DNA of 64,000 nucleotides from Sinotaia quadrata (taxonomy: Eukaryota > Mollusca > Gastropoda > Architaenioglossa > Viviparidae): assembly GCA_028829895.1 (NCBI GenBank), contig CM054178.1, forward strand, positions 86,486,058 to 86,550,057, read 5' to 3'. Below, in pieces: positions 1 through 14,700 of this stretch. Numbering within the stretch: position 1 is the stretch's first letter; each line of letters begins with the position of its first letter. Under the pieces are notes generated by a model, which was not told where the DNA came from, searched no databases, and saw nothing but the letters and a program-made list of their open reading frames with translations. The translations under genes and the position numbers were made by a program.

Positions 1-1290
1 TTCATAAAAATGTCAAACATCTCGAATTCACAATAAAATCAAACATCTCCACATTCATATAATGTCATAAATATAGACATGATCAAGGATTTCTATGATT
101 CAATAATGTCACAAATTTCTACACTCTTAATAGCATCAAACATCTCGACCTCACCTCGCTGTCACGTGTCCGGTTATATTTAACGACCCTGTCGCTATAT
201 CAGACTCCCAAGTATCAATATTAGATTATCGTCTCACTTCTAATGCTAGCGACAGTCGGACGGCCTGACCTATCTTTCCGCTAATATGCCAAAGATTCGG
301 GCTATTACTCAAATGACATACCGACAGATAAATCTGCTGATGTGCCCAAGCTGGTAACGTTATCTTCCCCTTTTTATTAGTTATGTTTACAATATTAGTC
401 CTCCGGCTCAGCCCCCATACCAGCTTTTAGTCGACGATTACAACTAATTATGCAAAATGGGTGAAGATAATAAAGTAAAATTTATTGAGCGTGCGTGTGT
501 AAATGTATGTGTGTTGGTTTTTAATAACATTTAAAATTTAATAACAGTAAGAGTAAAGAAAATACATCAATTTTCGAATCACGGAATATACGAGAGTTCG
601 TCTATCCTGCCCTGCCCGATTATTCATATAAAGTTTGTACGTGACTGATCAGTTTATTTGGAGAAAGCACACATAACTAGAGTCTCGTGAAGACTTGCAA
701 CAGCTCACAGAGTCCTTGACAGAAGTGACATCAAGTTGCTGTTATCTTCCAGGTATAACCAACTCTGTGTCGAATAGGTGTGCTAGACGTCATCAAAAGA
801 TTCAGAGACCATTATACCTTCAGACCCAGAACTGGCTGTAATGAACAACATTCATCTATAGCAACCTATAAGCATGAATAATTATGTGGGCTTTGTGGGA
901 CAGCGATAGACTACTCTTCACAGTTCATCACAATTCGTTAGCTACATGCTAACATTACAATTCATAAACTCAATTAAATATTTATAAGTGAATAATAATG
1001 ATTCTACTCCTACAATTGCATAAATTCGTGGATACAATACATCCAACAAATGGTTTACAGCAATTTTCATTAGACAATCACTTGATCTCTATTTATGTTT
1101 ACTAGTTGTTTCTTGTGTGATTGACATAATCAACCAATTGTCTTATTGATAAATTATAAACTGTCTGACACATTGATTATAATATAATCCTTATTCCTTT
1201 AACAGTATCAACATTGATGATTGTGTTTAAATATTGTACGTTTGATAAAACACTGTATATTTAATTAGCTTGCATAATGAATGAGGGGAT
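1..1290. other. non-coding, nothing recognised
   Basis: AT-rich sequence with no long open frame, no splice-bounded coding stretch and no clear repeat on either strand. It lies about 4.5 kb downstream of the first ninjurin gene. Confidence 0.5.
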
Positions 1291-1403
1291 TGTCATGTCA
1301 CATCAAGTCATGTCATGTCATGTCATCTAATGTCTTATTCTACATTCTTTCATCCCTGCTAAATAACCTTGTGTGTTACTGGTAGTTATGATTATTGTTG
1401 TGT

Positions 1404-1442
<39 letters not shown>
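1291..1442. repeat. ATGTC short repeats and (GA)n microsatellite
   Basis: Several tandem ATGTC pentamers occupy about 1291-1334, and a pure GA run of about 38 bases occupies 1405-1442. Short frames crossing the GA run (Leu-Ser repeats on the minus strand) are artefacts of the repeat. Confidence 0.9.
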
Positions 1443-1447
<5 letters not shown>

Positions 1448-1668
1448 TAGTCATTTGTGGCCAGATTGAACTCGTGCTAAAAGTGACCCCTTTTCCTTCA
1501 GACACCAGCATGTGACAATTGTGACAACTGCTACAACTGTGCACCAGCACATGTACCAAGGACTGGTCCTTAGACTTGCACCAGTACCAGAGAGTAGTAC
1601 CTGCAGCCATTGTGTTTGCTGTGTCCACATCCAGCCTGTCAAATGCACACTGTAAGGGAGACCTGACC

Positions 1669-1829
1669 TCTATCTAACCACAGAGATAAGTTCTATCTAA
1701 CCACAGAGATAAGTTCTATCTAACCACAGAGATAAGTTCTATCTAACCACAGAGATAAGTTCTATCTAACCACAGAGATAAGTTCTATCTAACCACAGAG
1801 ATAAGTTCTACCTAACCACAGAGATAAGT
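1669..1829. repeat. 23-bp minisatellite, 7 copies
   Basis: Seven almost perfect tandem copies of a 23-bp unit (TCTATCTAACCACAGAGATAAGT without its last three bases fits the first 20). The span is exactly 7 x 23 = 161 bp, and one unit has an A-to-C change. Confidence 0.95.
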
Positions 1830-3504
1830 CAGCAAACTTCCTGCTGTCAATGAAATATTTAACATTCATTTTTAATACTGACATTTCCTGAGTTACATTC
1901 CAAAAGTCCACAACTCTGGTCACCTTGATGATTAGTAGAAAAATGGCATCGCATCATAATTATAGTACCAATCATAATCGCACTTATAGTTAGTGTTCAT
2001 TCATTAATAAATAGTTTGTCACTAGAACCCAGAGCAACTTATTTCACTCACATCTTCTTTCTTCTAAATAATCAAGATTGTGTTGGGTGGTTGGGTGGCT
2101 AGAGCTGTTAGACTATACTCTGCGGTCCAATCCTGGAATATAGACTGCCTGTAATTTTAGTTAATGCAGGAAGGAGAGAGGCACATTCACACTAACTACC
2201 ATTTATCATGACCACCCACTCCACCAGAAGTCACATACACGCACACAAAGCATTCAATCCCATATACAACTTATGCACTGTGACTAAATGTTGTTCAAAG
2301 ACTTACATAGGTCTATGTTGTCAGAACACTGGACTTTGGAAGCAGACTACATTTAAAGTTTTTAAATTATTTTATAGTCACTTTGATTTTTATAGTAATG
2401 AATGTGATGGACAACTTGTCACACGGATTAGCTAACGTCACGCGGAAATAAAAATCGTGTCCCATTGTATACAGTTCATTACACACTACTGTAGTATTCG
2501 TGGAAATTAGCATGGACTAAGGGAGGTAAATCTTCTGTAACTGTTTGCTGGAAACAGTGATTGCAAAAAATAATGTGTAGTGACAAGAAGATCAGGTGAT
2601 TAATTTAGACGGATCGGCGAATGTACACATTGTCACCGTCTGCAAAACAAAAACGGTGAAAGTTATCGATGTCACTGTCATTTCGCTGAATTTCGGTTTC
2701 GGGGTATGATAGATTGACACTGCAATAGCATTATGCTGATGTGTTATTATGTGTGATGCGTTCATCCCATAATGTTCGTTTCAGTCTAGGACTGGCGGCT
2801 AAAAACACTAATCTTTACAACGAGCCATGCGATTGGTAGCTCTGGAATGACGTACAGAGTTCCGTCTAGGTGCTCATGAAAGCCTCTGGTTATTAGTAAA
2901 GGGTGTTAATTAAATCATTTTGCTCATTGGCGGACTGAAAATCCAAATACAGCCTTGTCGACGAGTCTGATTCAATGAAACGAAAGAGATAATCAATCGT
3001 GTTCGGCGGCATTCATTTTAATAACAAACAATTGCCAAGGACAAAGAGCTGCGACCACGTGGCGACCTTCAGTTACTTTTGGTTTAGATTTTGATTTAGA
3101 TTTTGACTGAACATATACACCCAAACAACACGCACAAATGCAAAGAATGTTATATTGTTATGTCCCTTTAGTCGCTAAATCTCCTGGACAAACAGGAATT
3201 GCCGCCCTTTTCTGGCTAGAACTCAAGATTAAAACTTTCTGGTAAATTAATAAATAATGATGAGTTATATAAGCACTTAACTTTTCATTTAAAAAAGTTC
3301 AAAGCGCTTTACAATACTAATTAATCATATAATGTACAATATATAAAATGTACATTAGCACATATTTATATCACATACACACATGTACATGTATTTTTGT
3401 TCTTTCTCATGTATGATTCACCTCTAACATCCTTAAGTATTCACCGTGTATGTTATATGTTTGGGTATTTTTGTAATGTGTTACTTCATATTAATTTAAC
3501 ACTG
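1830..3504. other. non-coding; possible tRNA-like SINE remnant at 2085-2150
   Basis: No coding signal was recognised. Around 2085-2150 a short stretch resembles the split promoter of a tRNA-derived SINE: an A-box-like GTGGCTAGAGCTGTTAGAC and, about 25 bases later, a B-box-like GCGGTCCAATCC. It cannot be folded into a full tRNA and no partner copy was found, so this part is weak. Confidence 0.3.
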
Positions 3505-3745
3505 CAAAATGGCTATTTAAAACTGTGATGCCGCAAATGGATAGTTAGAAAACTGCGACACTGCAAAATAGGTAGAAAACTGTGACATTGCAAAATAAAT
3601 AGGTAGAAAACTGCGCCATGGCGAAATGTATAGACAGAAAAGTGCAACACTGCAAAATAGATAAGTAGAAAAATACGACGCTGCAAAATAAATAGGTAAA
3701 AAAAACAACTGCAACATGACGAAATGGATAGGTAGATAAATGTGA
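3505..3745. repeat. diverged minisatellite, about 30-bp unit
   Basis: About seven imperfect copies of a unit built on AACTGYGACACTGCAAAATA followed by a TAGGTAGAAA-like stretch. Overlapping minus-strand frames repeating YLFILQC-like peptides are products of the repeat and are not genes. Confidence 0.8.
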
Positions 3746-4345
3746 ACACGTGCTAGTTACAGCAGTCATCATTGAAAAAGTTGTCCATTAACTATAATTA
3801 CCTCTTTAAAACTACACTATCATTCCTTTGATGAATTATACCCATGAACTTGATTATATGTGTGTGTGTGTGTGTGTGTGTTAATTTGACTGCTGATATC
3901 TATGCTAGGATAAACTGAATGAGTGTCTAGCATTAATCAAACTTTGTTGTGAAGTGATGAAACTGTCAATACTCTTTTGATTTTATTCATACGTTATTTA
4001 TTTGATTGTTGATTTAATAAATTTATTGTTAAATTTATTAACCTTCTCGCACATATATTAAAACTTATGTTGGAGTAATAGTGAGTGGGTGGGGGCTCAT
4101 TAAATATAAATAAAAGACGGATTTTTATTATTCCTTTAGTAAGAAGTTTCCACCTGCAGAAACAGTATGCGACAGTAAAACGTCTATCTTATTATTGTGT
4201 AAAAAGTAAAGTTTTACGACTCCCTTATAATCCGCCATGTGAGACACATATTGGTCTTGTGGGAGAATTATAAATAATATAAATTAAGTGATTCTCGATC
4301 ACTTGTAATTAGTTATGTATTATTAAATAAATAATAATAATCATA
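3735..4345 (+). repeat. dispersed repeat, copy A (5'-truncated)
   Basis: This is about 610 bp similar to the last 600 bp of copy B (8036-9690) and to copy C2 (18680-19051). Shared landmarks in order are a CATTGAAAA(A/G)GTT stretch, TTGATTGTTGATTTAATAAA, TTATGTTGGAG, a GGTGGGG/GGATGGG block, AAGACGGATTT or similar, and a 3' end near ATAATAATAATCAT. A (TG)n run interrupts this copy at 3859-3881. No protein is encoded and I cannot place it in a known class. Confidence 0.7.
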
Positions 4346-4481
4346 TCCAGTGAAGGGTGCCCAGAGGGGTCACACAAATAAAACAAATGCATTGAAAGAA
4401 TGGGCTTTTTGTCTTCATGTCTATTTGTGGCATACATTTGGACAAGTCTAGCTAAGCGCTCAATATATAAATTAGTAAATC

Positions 4482-4610
4482 AAGGTTGTCTTTCAAAATA
4501 ATATATTCTGTATAAACAAAGTACAAGGTTGTCTTTCAACAAAATATATTCTGCATAAACAAAGTACAAGGTTGTCTTTCAACAAAATATATTCTGCATA
4601 AACAAAGTAC
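4482..4610. repeat. 43-bp tandem repeat, 3 copies
   Basis: Three consecutive 43-bp units, each beginning AAGGTTGTCTTTCAA and ending AAACAAAGTAC. The second and third are identical; the first differs at a few positions. Confidence 0.95.
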
Positions 4611-5846
4611 AAGTACAAATGGCGGAGGTTATGATTTCTTTCACACGATGTTATCACCCTAACTCAGCAATCATTTAGTAAATATCAAATGGTAACGATA
4701 ATGTTTTTAAAAAAATAAATCAATACAGAAGTGTATAAACCAGTTTTGTTCGTCTTACTTGTTTTGTTTTCATAATACTTTATCAGTAAAATATAAAACT
4801 GTCAACACAAACGTAGCAGTCATATATAATAATTTGTCAAGAACATCGGTCGTGAAAACTCTTGGAATTAATATATTCATTCACTGTTAATTAATGAATC
4901 GTTCCAAGTATTTATTTTTAAAATTGCCAACTGTTTTCCTAATTGCACGTGATTTCTAGTGATATCCATTTATAATTAACATAATTAAAATGCACATTAG
5001 TAACCGATAATTTGCTCAATGTCCCATAGACTGTTAGAGAAATTAATGTTTTATAGAGTGTTTCCATTGTACCCTATAACATATGTACCCGTTGTCAACG
5101 TTCCTTTTTTTTATTTTTATTTTCCAGTAAACGGAAGTTTGGTGGGTTGACATTTTTCCCTGACTTTGTATTCGAATGAAGTCAGTGAAGGTCATGAAGC
5201 AGATCAGGTCCGATAGTAAGATTCCAAATACGTTCGTTGCGCGCGCGTGCGCGCACACACACGCACACACACTCTCTCATACACATATAATCTCAAATAC
5301 GAGCGCGCTCGTATGCACACTCACAAACACGCATACACGCACGTACGCTCACACACTTATACATACACGCACGCACCCACATTCTCTCACACACAATCTC
5401 TCTTATACACACACGCACATGTCAGTGATACTTGCACACAATCACTGAGGTAAACCTATACAACACAATTTTTTTTCACCGTTACAACTGCATTTTGCAC
5501 TCTTCCCCAGTTTTAGCAGCAAAAACACGTCAGCAAAAACACGTCTACAAGTCTTTTTTTCTCAGGCAGGGGTCCAACCGTTCTTCAGACAGGTCCTTTT
5601 TCTCTCTAAACCTAAATAGAACAGTTTCTTCGAAGACGTAGAACATTTTCCCTTCTGAAAGACATACAAGCTCGTGTTTGTCTGATTTCTGCTTTTCTCT
5701 AGACACCCTGCCTTGTTTCCTCTAAACTATTGTCACCAATAAATCATAGAGATTGATTATGTTTGGTCGGGGAATCGGGAGAGGCATGTGATACCTCTCA
5801 ACAATGTTGTCTTGTAAACTACAGACTTGTCATTCGCGTCAAGGGA
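4611..5846. other. 3' flank of the first ninjurin gene, with a CA-rich tract
   Basis: This is the 3' flank and probable 3' UTR of the ninjurin gene that ends at 5847 on the minus strand. A purine-pyrimidine alternating tract of GC and CA repeats lies at about 5237-5425. The nearest minus-strand AATAAA motifs are in the T-rich block at 5104-5125, about 730 bp after the stop codon. A long 3' UTR is possible but not shown. Confidence 0.5.
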
Positions 5847-8800
5847 TCACGGACAGTCGTTGACCCCAAGGCTGTCTGGGATTATCAAGGTTGAAGATTC
5901 GAGCCCCAAACCAGTGATGAACATGTTCGTGACGGTGATCAAGAAGACGAGGATCATGGTGGAGTAATTGAAACGGTTGGTTATGAGGTCGTGCGTCTCC
6001 TGCTCGCTCTCCAATTTGTCACACTGTCGTTTGAGTGCCGCCATGTCTGCAGGGGTCACATCTGGCTTGTCCATTTTGTCTTTGAGGCTTTGACGATGTT
6101 GCTCCAGCTGAGTGGCGTCGTTCTCACGTGCCCAGAGGATGAAGATGAGGATTCCGAAAGTTAGCTGACTGAAAGTAAAAATGCAATCATCACTACAATC
6201 ACCATCTTTATTACTACCACCACCACCATCATTACGACCACCATCACTAGCATTAACATCATTACAACAATCATCATCATTAGTACAACCACAACTACTA
6301 TTCCTACTACCTCCACTAACATCATCATTATTATCACAACCTTTATCATTACGACACCATCACCAAAATCATTATAACAACGACCATCATACTATAATCA
6401 TTATTACAGGTTTCACCATAATCATTACAACCACCACCATCATTATTATCATTAAAGTCACCATCATCTTCCTCATTTTTACAACAACAACCACTAAAAT
6501 CCCTACAACATCCACTACCACTATTATCATCATCTTCCTTTTGATTTTCGTCTACCTATAGTAGGAGTAATTGTTAATTATCATCATTATCCTCCTCACC
6601 AACAACAGTACCGTCAGTATCGTCGTCGTCGTGGAAGTCACCATCATTTTCGTCTATAGTTTTATTATCGTCACCATCGTCCCTACGACCACCACCACTA
6701 CATCACCGTCCATCATCATCACTATTATCTTCTTCGTTATCATAGAAGTAGTTGTATTAGAAGTAACCATCTTCAATACTGTCATCATCATCACCACTGT
6801 CGTCGTCAGCATCTACGTATCACGGAGTTAATGAAGGTCATCGTCATCATGATCAAAATTATCATCACTACTTTCATTATCACCATCGTCATCGTAGTAG
6901 TAGTAGTAGCAGCTATCTTTGTCGTCAGAATCAACGTTATGATGAGGAGGAGGACGACGACGACGACAACAACATTTCTACGGTGAAAGGCACGGTGACA
7001 ATTATTCTGAAAGTAAAATAACTTTACAATACTTTCAAATTATTAAGCATCATTAATCATATGCATATGTATGCATTCTTATGACCACAGTTGTTTTATG
7101 AGCTGTTTCCAATCGAGTCAAAGAAAATGAGTCAGAAATTAAACATTTGTCAGATCGTGTACATCATGCCTTGAGAGTTTTCACAGCTACTGGCACTTTT
7201 ATTTATTTATTTTTTGTGACATAAATCTTGAGACACGATAAAATCAAATCCTATTTCATTACAGTTCTTTGCTAAGGCTTTAACTAAGTATATAAGGCTT
7301 TAACTTTAACTAGGGCTTTAACTAAGTATATAAGGCTTTAACTTTAACTAAGGCTTTAACAAGTATATAGGGCTTAAACTTTAACTAGGGCTTTAACTAA
7401 GTATATAGGGTTTTAACTTTAACTAAGGCTTTAACTAAGTATATACTTTAACTAATTATATAAGGCTTTAACTTTAACTAAGGCTTTAACTAAGTATATA
7501 TGTCAGAAGCACTCGACTCGCTGACATAATTGCTTCACGTAATACGAGCTCGACTTCGAAAAAGTTCACTGCAGTGAAGGGCAATAACTCATCCTTACCT
7601 GACTATAGAAAAGATGACAAGGACCAGAATGGGGATGTAATAGCTAATTCTCTCTCCTCCTGCTAAGAGAGTTCGAAGCTGCGAGATGTTCGCCATCATC
7701 AAGGCCACGTCAATCATGGTCTGAGCCGCCATCTTGCGCGTTGTGTAATGGTTGCTGCTCATCAGGGGAGTGAACTGTACATATAGTTTAATGATTACAC
7801 CCGTCTACCCATAATGCATTCATAAACATATATACATGTGCAATTTATTGCAACACAGATAATATATAGGCTACGTTTTGTTGTATCACACATAACATAG
7901 CCTACATGTATCAAGCATACATACATAATATATAGGCCTACATGTTGTTGATCAGCAATAGTATAAAGCCTATATGTTACTGTATAACACATGCATACGT
8001 GTTGTTGTATCATACATAACATATCAGCCAACATGATTTGTATCTGTGTCGGAGTAAATTTCTCTATCCATATTTCTAAATTTAATCATTATATATTGTT
8101 GCCAATGTTAACGTAACCCGACCTTGGGCACTGCTTATGATCCGTCAGAGTTGGAATAAACAACTCAGGTGGAGAATATGTTAGAAAATGCTGATGCAAT
8201 CTAAATCAGTTCCAACTGGATGAGTAGCTTTTCTCACTAATAGTCTCACACTTGGTCATAACAAATCCATCCAATGGAGATGGACCAAAAGTTATTTTGT
8301 TGAAGAAACTCTATATTCTAATCAGTTTGATTTTGACATAATTCTAGTCTGGTCATAAATGTGATCATTAGCTTATGGTAAGTTAACTGACTGTTAAAGA
8401 AAGAATGGATTTATAAATATTTCATAAATGTTTGCTATTGATCTATGATTTGACTTGAGAATGCTTTTTGTAACTGAGCCATTATTTCTATGTTCACTAA
8501 TTTGATTCTGTTATAAATTATACTTCTGAATTTTGATCGATGCTATAATTCTTATGGCTGTGTGTGTATTGAGCTAATAAATATTGTTACAGGATTTGTA
8601 AGTTCAGAATGTGTGTGAGAGGGAAGGAGTTTAGAGATGAAATATGCCTGAAATTTAGCATTGCCTTAATTTGACTTATGCAGAGAGGAGTGTGCCTTTT
8701 TTCTTTGATGCTTTTGATCTGCTTCAGACTACAGTGACTACTGTACTCTACCAGATCATTTTGGTGTGTGAATCCTGCATTGTCATTGAACTTATCAGTA

Positions 8801-11651
8801 AACATGTTGCTGTAAGATGATTCCTCTTAATTCTATTTGAGAGCCAATATGGCAAAAACTTGAGGCTTGTGTTTTGTCTCCAGAATTCATGAAAGTTTCA
8901 TGACAATTCCACGTAGTATGCTGAGTAGTGCACATAAAGATTCGAGGACACTCCACATGATGTGCGTTTCATAGTGCATGCGAAGTTCTGGACAATTCAC
9001 TCTGTGCTTTGTGAGCTCATCAAAGATTCTGGAACACTTCTGCAACATTCCTAGAACAGGTATGTTGGACTGTCACCTAAGAAAACAAGAAAGTGACTTG
9101 CTGCAAACCGTGTGATTGTGAACTCGTGCCAGCGACATCTGCCATCGTTGAAAAGGTTATATACATTGACTATAATTATCTCTCTAACACTCCACTCTTA
9201 TGTCTGACTGCTGATGACTACGCAGAGATAAAGGGAATGATTTTCTAGCAATAATCGAACATTGTTGTGAAGTAATGTCAATGTTAACGTTTTTTTGATT
9301 ATATTCATATGCTGTATATTTGATTGTTGATTTAATAAATTTATTGTTAAATTTATTGACTTTCTTACAACATATTGATAACCATATGTTGGAGAGGTAG
9401 TGGGTGGATGGGGGGCTCGATAAATATAGATTAATGACGGATTTATCTTCTCCTTTCGTAAGAAGTTTTCTATCTACTTAAATATTGTGTGACAGTAAAT
9501 GTTTGTCTTTAATATTGTGGAAGAGAGAAAACGTTTACAGTGCCCGCATATCCACCAAGTGAGAAAGACGAGCGGTGACTTCTGAAGAATTATTAATAAC
9601 ATAAATTAAGATTCTCATCACTTGTAATTAGTTATGGATGATTAATAATAATAATCATAACCAATAACTAAGGTGGCGTTGTGTTAGAGTATCATACATG
9701 CATATATGTTGTATAACATACATAATGTATAGACTACATATTGTATCACACATAATATTTAGGCCAACATGTAGCTATATCACAAATAGATATATGTTAT
9801 TGCATCTCACACACATGTATATATAAGTTGTTGTATCTCACACACATGTATATATAAGTTGTTGTATCTCACACACATGTATATATAAGTTGTTGTATCT
9901 CACACACATGTATATATAAGTTGTTGTATCTCACACAAATGTATATATAAGTTGTTGTATCTCACATATTAACACATGAAATTTCACGTTGATAAAGTGA
10001 GCAAACACAAGTGTTTTACTAACACATCTATAATATACGACAAGAGAATTGGATTTGCAGGCAATTAACTAATAAATCTACTGAGGCCACCTCTATAAAA
10101 GCCAACGGCCAGTGTCATCAACACCAGCAAAGATAAATGACTGCTTGCTGTGTGCATCTATTGCTGATCATGAAGTCAAGGACTGATACAAGACTTATAT
10201 GGGTTACACATATGGGTTAAAAATAGTAGATTCAGTGTCAGTCAAACATTTTATCGCCAAAACGGTCTATTCTGGAATGACACTAACCTATTAAACTTTG
10301 AGAGCTCAGATCAAATCAAGCAATTTTCGGTACCGATATAAATCTATAAATCATATAAACTACAAAAATAATCTGACAGAATTAATTTCTTATTTAATGA
10401 AATCTAATAGTCATATCTACATGTCTAGCTGGACGAACAGTTTTTTTTTCTCTCGCTCTTTCTTTGCTGTACTTATCAAAATGATTAATATACAGAACAC
10501 GACTCGAAATCTCCTTTCTTATCAGACCAAAGTGTCAGCCAAATAGCAATATTTTATTCTGTTAAGCAGTAATAGGGTAACTGTTAAAACGGAAATTAAA
10601 TGTTGACGAGAAACAGGCTGAAAACTTAGAGTGGGGTGTGTGGTGGGTAAGGGATAGCTTTACAGTTTATTTAAGTTTTTCTTTAATCTTTTTAGGGAGT
10701 GTTAAGGTTAATAATATAATGTAAGGGAGACAAAATGGCTAGAACAAGAAGTCTTCATGCAAGGGAGATAATAAATTAGCTAGAAGGGAATAAAATGTCT
10801 TATGTAAGACTTGAGACAAACTGATTTGTTTTCCTTCATCTCCGGTGTCTCTGCTTGGGGCCGAAAAATGTTCTCGGCCTCCAATAACTCTGGAAGTACT
10901 TAACTCCCCTCACCATATTCTGGGGTCAGGACAACACCAAGAGGACGGCTTAACATCAAAGCTCCACTCACACCCACCCGCCCGAGCCAAACAGACTAGC
11001 CCAAAGGAAAATTTAGAAGCAAAAGAACGGAAATCTATATCATACATATAAGTCTATTTATATCAACCCGTGTAATTTTAATTTATCCTAAACGTTCTGG
11101 GAAAGTCTGTGGACAATAAATTTATATGTGTTGTTACTGTTACCTTAAAAGTAAATCAAAACCAAAGAACTCTTTGAAGCAGAGATCACCACAAGATGGC
11201 AAAAAGAAACAGAACCCAGTGAGGAAAGGCAAATCCTCCAGAGCTGAGAACACCAAAAACCGAAAAGCCCCACGTAAACTCTGGAGCGAAAAAGGAGCCA
11301 CCAATTACTACACCACCATCATCACGTGGATAATTGCTATGTGCACAAAAACAAAAACAAAATCGCAATAACCTAGCCAAGGCTTTTTTACTGCGGTATT
11401 TTTTTTATAACTCGAGACACTAGTTTTACATTTGTCAAGTACAATATGCTGTCAGTATATGAATGGTTGTGTCCCTTTGTGTCATCAAGCTCTTTTAAAG
11501 AGTACTGGTAAATCTCCCTTTGAGCTTATGTGCATCTTATTCTTAAAGATATCTTTCATCATTAGCAGTTATTTTATTTATTTTTTTATTAAAATGTTTT
11601 AGCCATATGCAATACTCTTCTCCAAACTTAAGAATGAAACTCAATCCAACC

Positions 11652-11732
<81 letters not shown>

Positions 11733-14700
11733 ACACACATACACACACATACACACACATACACACCCACCCACACACTTTATTTTAATATAGTTTTATG
11801 CTTGCGGGATCAGACTACTTATGTTATTTTACTGAATGCTTACAGATTTTACTGTTGTTCCACTTACCAGCTTTTTGGTTAATGCTTCATCCCCATCTGG
11901 ATAATCTGGCCCTTCAATATTCTGCAATTCGATAGATACACTGGAAGAATGAACTGAAGAATCAGCATGTCTGTCGGAAATCAAAAGAAATAAATATGAC
12001 GTGTTGACACACTCAGGAGTGTATTGCATGAGATTCGCTTTGTGAATTGCAAGTATATACTCGCATACTGAAAAAGAGTATGAGTGAAATTAGCTTAATA
12101 AGTTTAAAGTATATACTCACACAATGAAAATTGTATTGCATGAGATTAGCTTAGTGAATTTAAAGCATATACTATCATATTGAAAAAGAGTATTGAGTGA
12201 GATTAGCTTAGTGAATTTAAAGTATATACTATCATATTGAAAAAGAGTATTGAGTGAGATTAGCTTAGTGAATTTAAAGTATATACTATCATATTGAAAA
12301 AGAGTATTGAGTGAGATTAGCTTAGTGAATTTAAAGCATATACTATCATATTGAAAAAGAGTATTGAGTGAGATTAGCTTAGTGAAATTAAAGTATATAC
12401 TATCATATTGAAAAAGAGTATTGAGTGAGATTAACTTAGTGAAACTGAAGTATGTACTGGACACACTAAAGATTGTTCAGCGTTTATCCGGTAGGCAAAA
12501 AAACCGACAAACCTTCGGAATAAATTTAAATATTACCTGTCATTGCAATAAAATATTGATGAATTCCGACATATATACATATTCTTTTTTAAAGCTCAAA
12601 ATTTGTTTAGCAGTCTCGCTTGGTGATATCTTAATATGTGCATATTAAGATATTTCTTTTTAAGCTCTATATTTATACAGCAGTCTAGCTTTAGACTTGG
12701 TGATATCTTAATTTTAAATACTCATGTAGCATTGAATATTGCACTATCCGTTGTCCTCTTGGAACACTGTGGAACATTTTGCACTTAATATGTAAGGTAG
12801 CCTCCGTTGTCCTCTTGAGACACTGTGGAACATTCTATATGTAATATGCACTTATACCCTCCACTGTCCGAATGAGATACTGGAGAACATTTTGCACTGG
12901 TACTCTCCATTATCTTCTTGAGACACTACGTCCGATACCATTACAATGTAAATAGTTAATTTCGGCATTACACAGCCATCTACACATGCATTATGTTACA
13001 GACAGACAGTATACTCAATCAGTAATTTTTTTTTCAAGATACATTATTCACAGATATTCGGTGTTGGCGTGTCTCAAAAAAAACCACAACAACTGAACAA
13101 CTGATCATTACGTAAAGAGAACGAGCGACGACTATTTAAAATTTGGAGAGTAACACATTAGTGAAGGATTCATTACTTGCAAAATAATGGAGAGTAACAC
13201 ATTAGTGAAGGATTCATTACTTGCAAAATAACGTAACGTATTTACTTAAGTATACTTAATGAACCAGCTACATTAATTGTTTTTCGAATGATTATGATAG
13301 TCCGCACATTCCCTGAACATTTGAGAACAAGTTTTACAGTAATACTTTCACTTTGTTAAGACAATAGTTCGAATAGTTATTTGTGAGTTTAACTGGGGTC
13401 AATAGTTAATAGACATTCACAAGTGTGGGGGTTCCAAGGTTTCTGTTTACAGGTAGGTAGTCTATATTCGAGAGTGGGGAAAGCTAGGTTAAGGTAAGTA
13501 TTTTTAAGGGCTATCTACATTGGTGGCGAAGTGGGCGTGGGGCGAGATGGACCGTAGTCAATTTATAATAACACTAATCTAACCACAAACTGGAGGCTAA
13601 ATAGGGAACACTATTTATAGATTTGGGGCCTATCCATCTGCTGGGTGTTAGATCAATGTCAACATATAAAAGACAGGCTACCTATACAAAAGTAGGGAGC
13701 TAGACCGATGTAACTATTTGATCGATGGGGTTCTATCCACATCGAGGCTAGATAGATCAGCATGTAAATGATATTCATCAGTTAAGACCTATAATCCAGT
13801 CAATCGTAAATTGATATTCATAAGTTTGAAAGCTAAGCCGAGGCCATTATTTAATGGAATTTTAATACCTTAAGCCCTAGTGCAAAAATATTTAATGACT
13901 ATTTACTATTTTGGAAGTTTGTTTGAAGTCAACCTTGAACAGAACTTTAAAAATCTTTTGAATACTGTTGAGTAAGGTCATCTGTTATTAGATTATTAGA
14001 TAATTATAAATAACTAAATATTGCCTATTCAATTAGAAATAGCACTATTTTTTTTGTTTGCTTATAACGAGCAGTTAGTCAATAGTAATTTCCATAAAAC
14101 ATTATTGAAGCGAATCAATCAGATCAAATCCAATTTCGTTCTTTGTGTTTTCCTTCATGCCACAATGTTCGCTGTCAGGTCATAACTGTTGCAGTGCGCT
14201 ATGGCACTAAGCAATGCATTTTAAATATTTGCAAAATTATATCTCTGTCTTGCAAGTAAATATTAGTTTTTGCAATGCACAATGTTATAATTATTTAACA
14301 GAATTATTCAAGGACACAGTCTAATGCGTTATCAGGAAGAGTAAAATAGGACACTTCTAAATGTAACACTGCATTAGGTTACCGAAATTTAGCAACTGTT
14401 GTTCGCGGCGAAAAAGAAACGAATATAAAGCGTATTTAAATAAGTTAATAAATTACCTTTGCTATTCCCAGCAAGGAAATAGGAGAGGAATATATTTAAC
14501 TACAATATGAAGTAAACTAGTTTAAATCTGAGATTCTGTAGAGGAATATAAGCACACAGACAGAACAGGAATGACATAATGCTATATAAACACAGAGAAC
14601 TGTGTATGATATAATGCTATATAAACACACAGACAGAGAACTGTGTATGATATAATGCTATATAAACACACAGACAGAGAACTGTGTATGGTATAATGTT

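Noticed and set aside
6181..6831. Frames of 126 and 86 aa, plus strand, and a Val/Met-rich minus frame
   Set aside because: Low-complexity triplet tract; poly-Ile/Thr/Val composition without domain, within an intron.
12117..12464. 115-aa repetitive frame, minus strand
   Set aside because: Product of the 57-bp (19-codon) array in a ninjurin intron.
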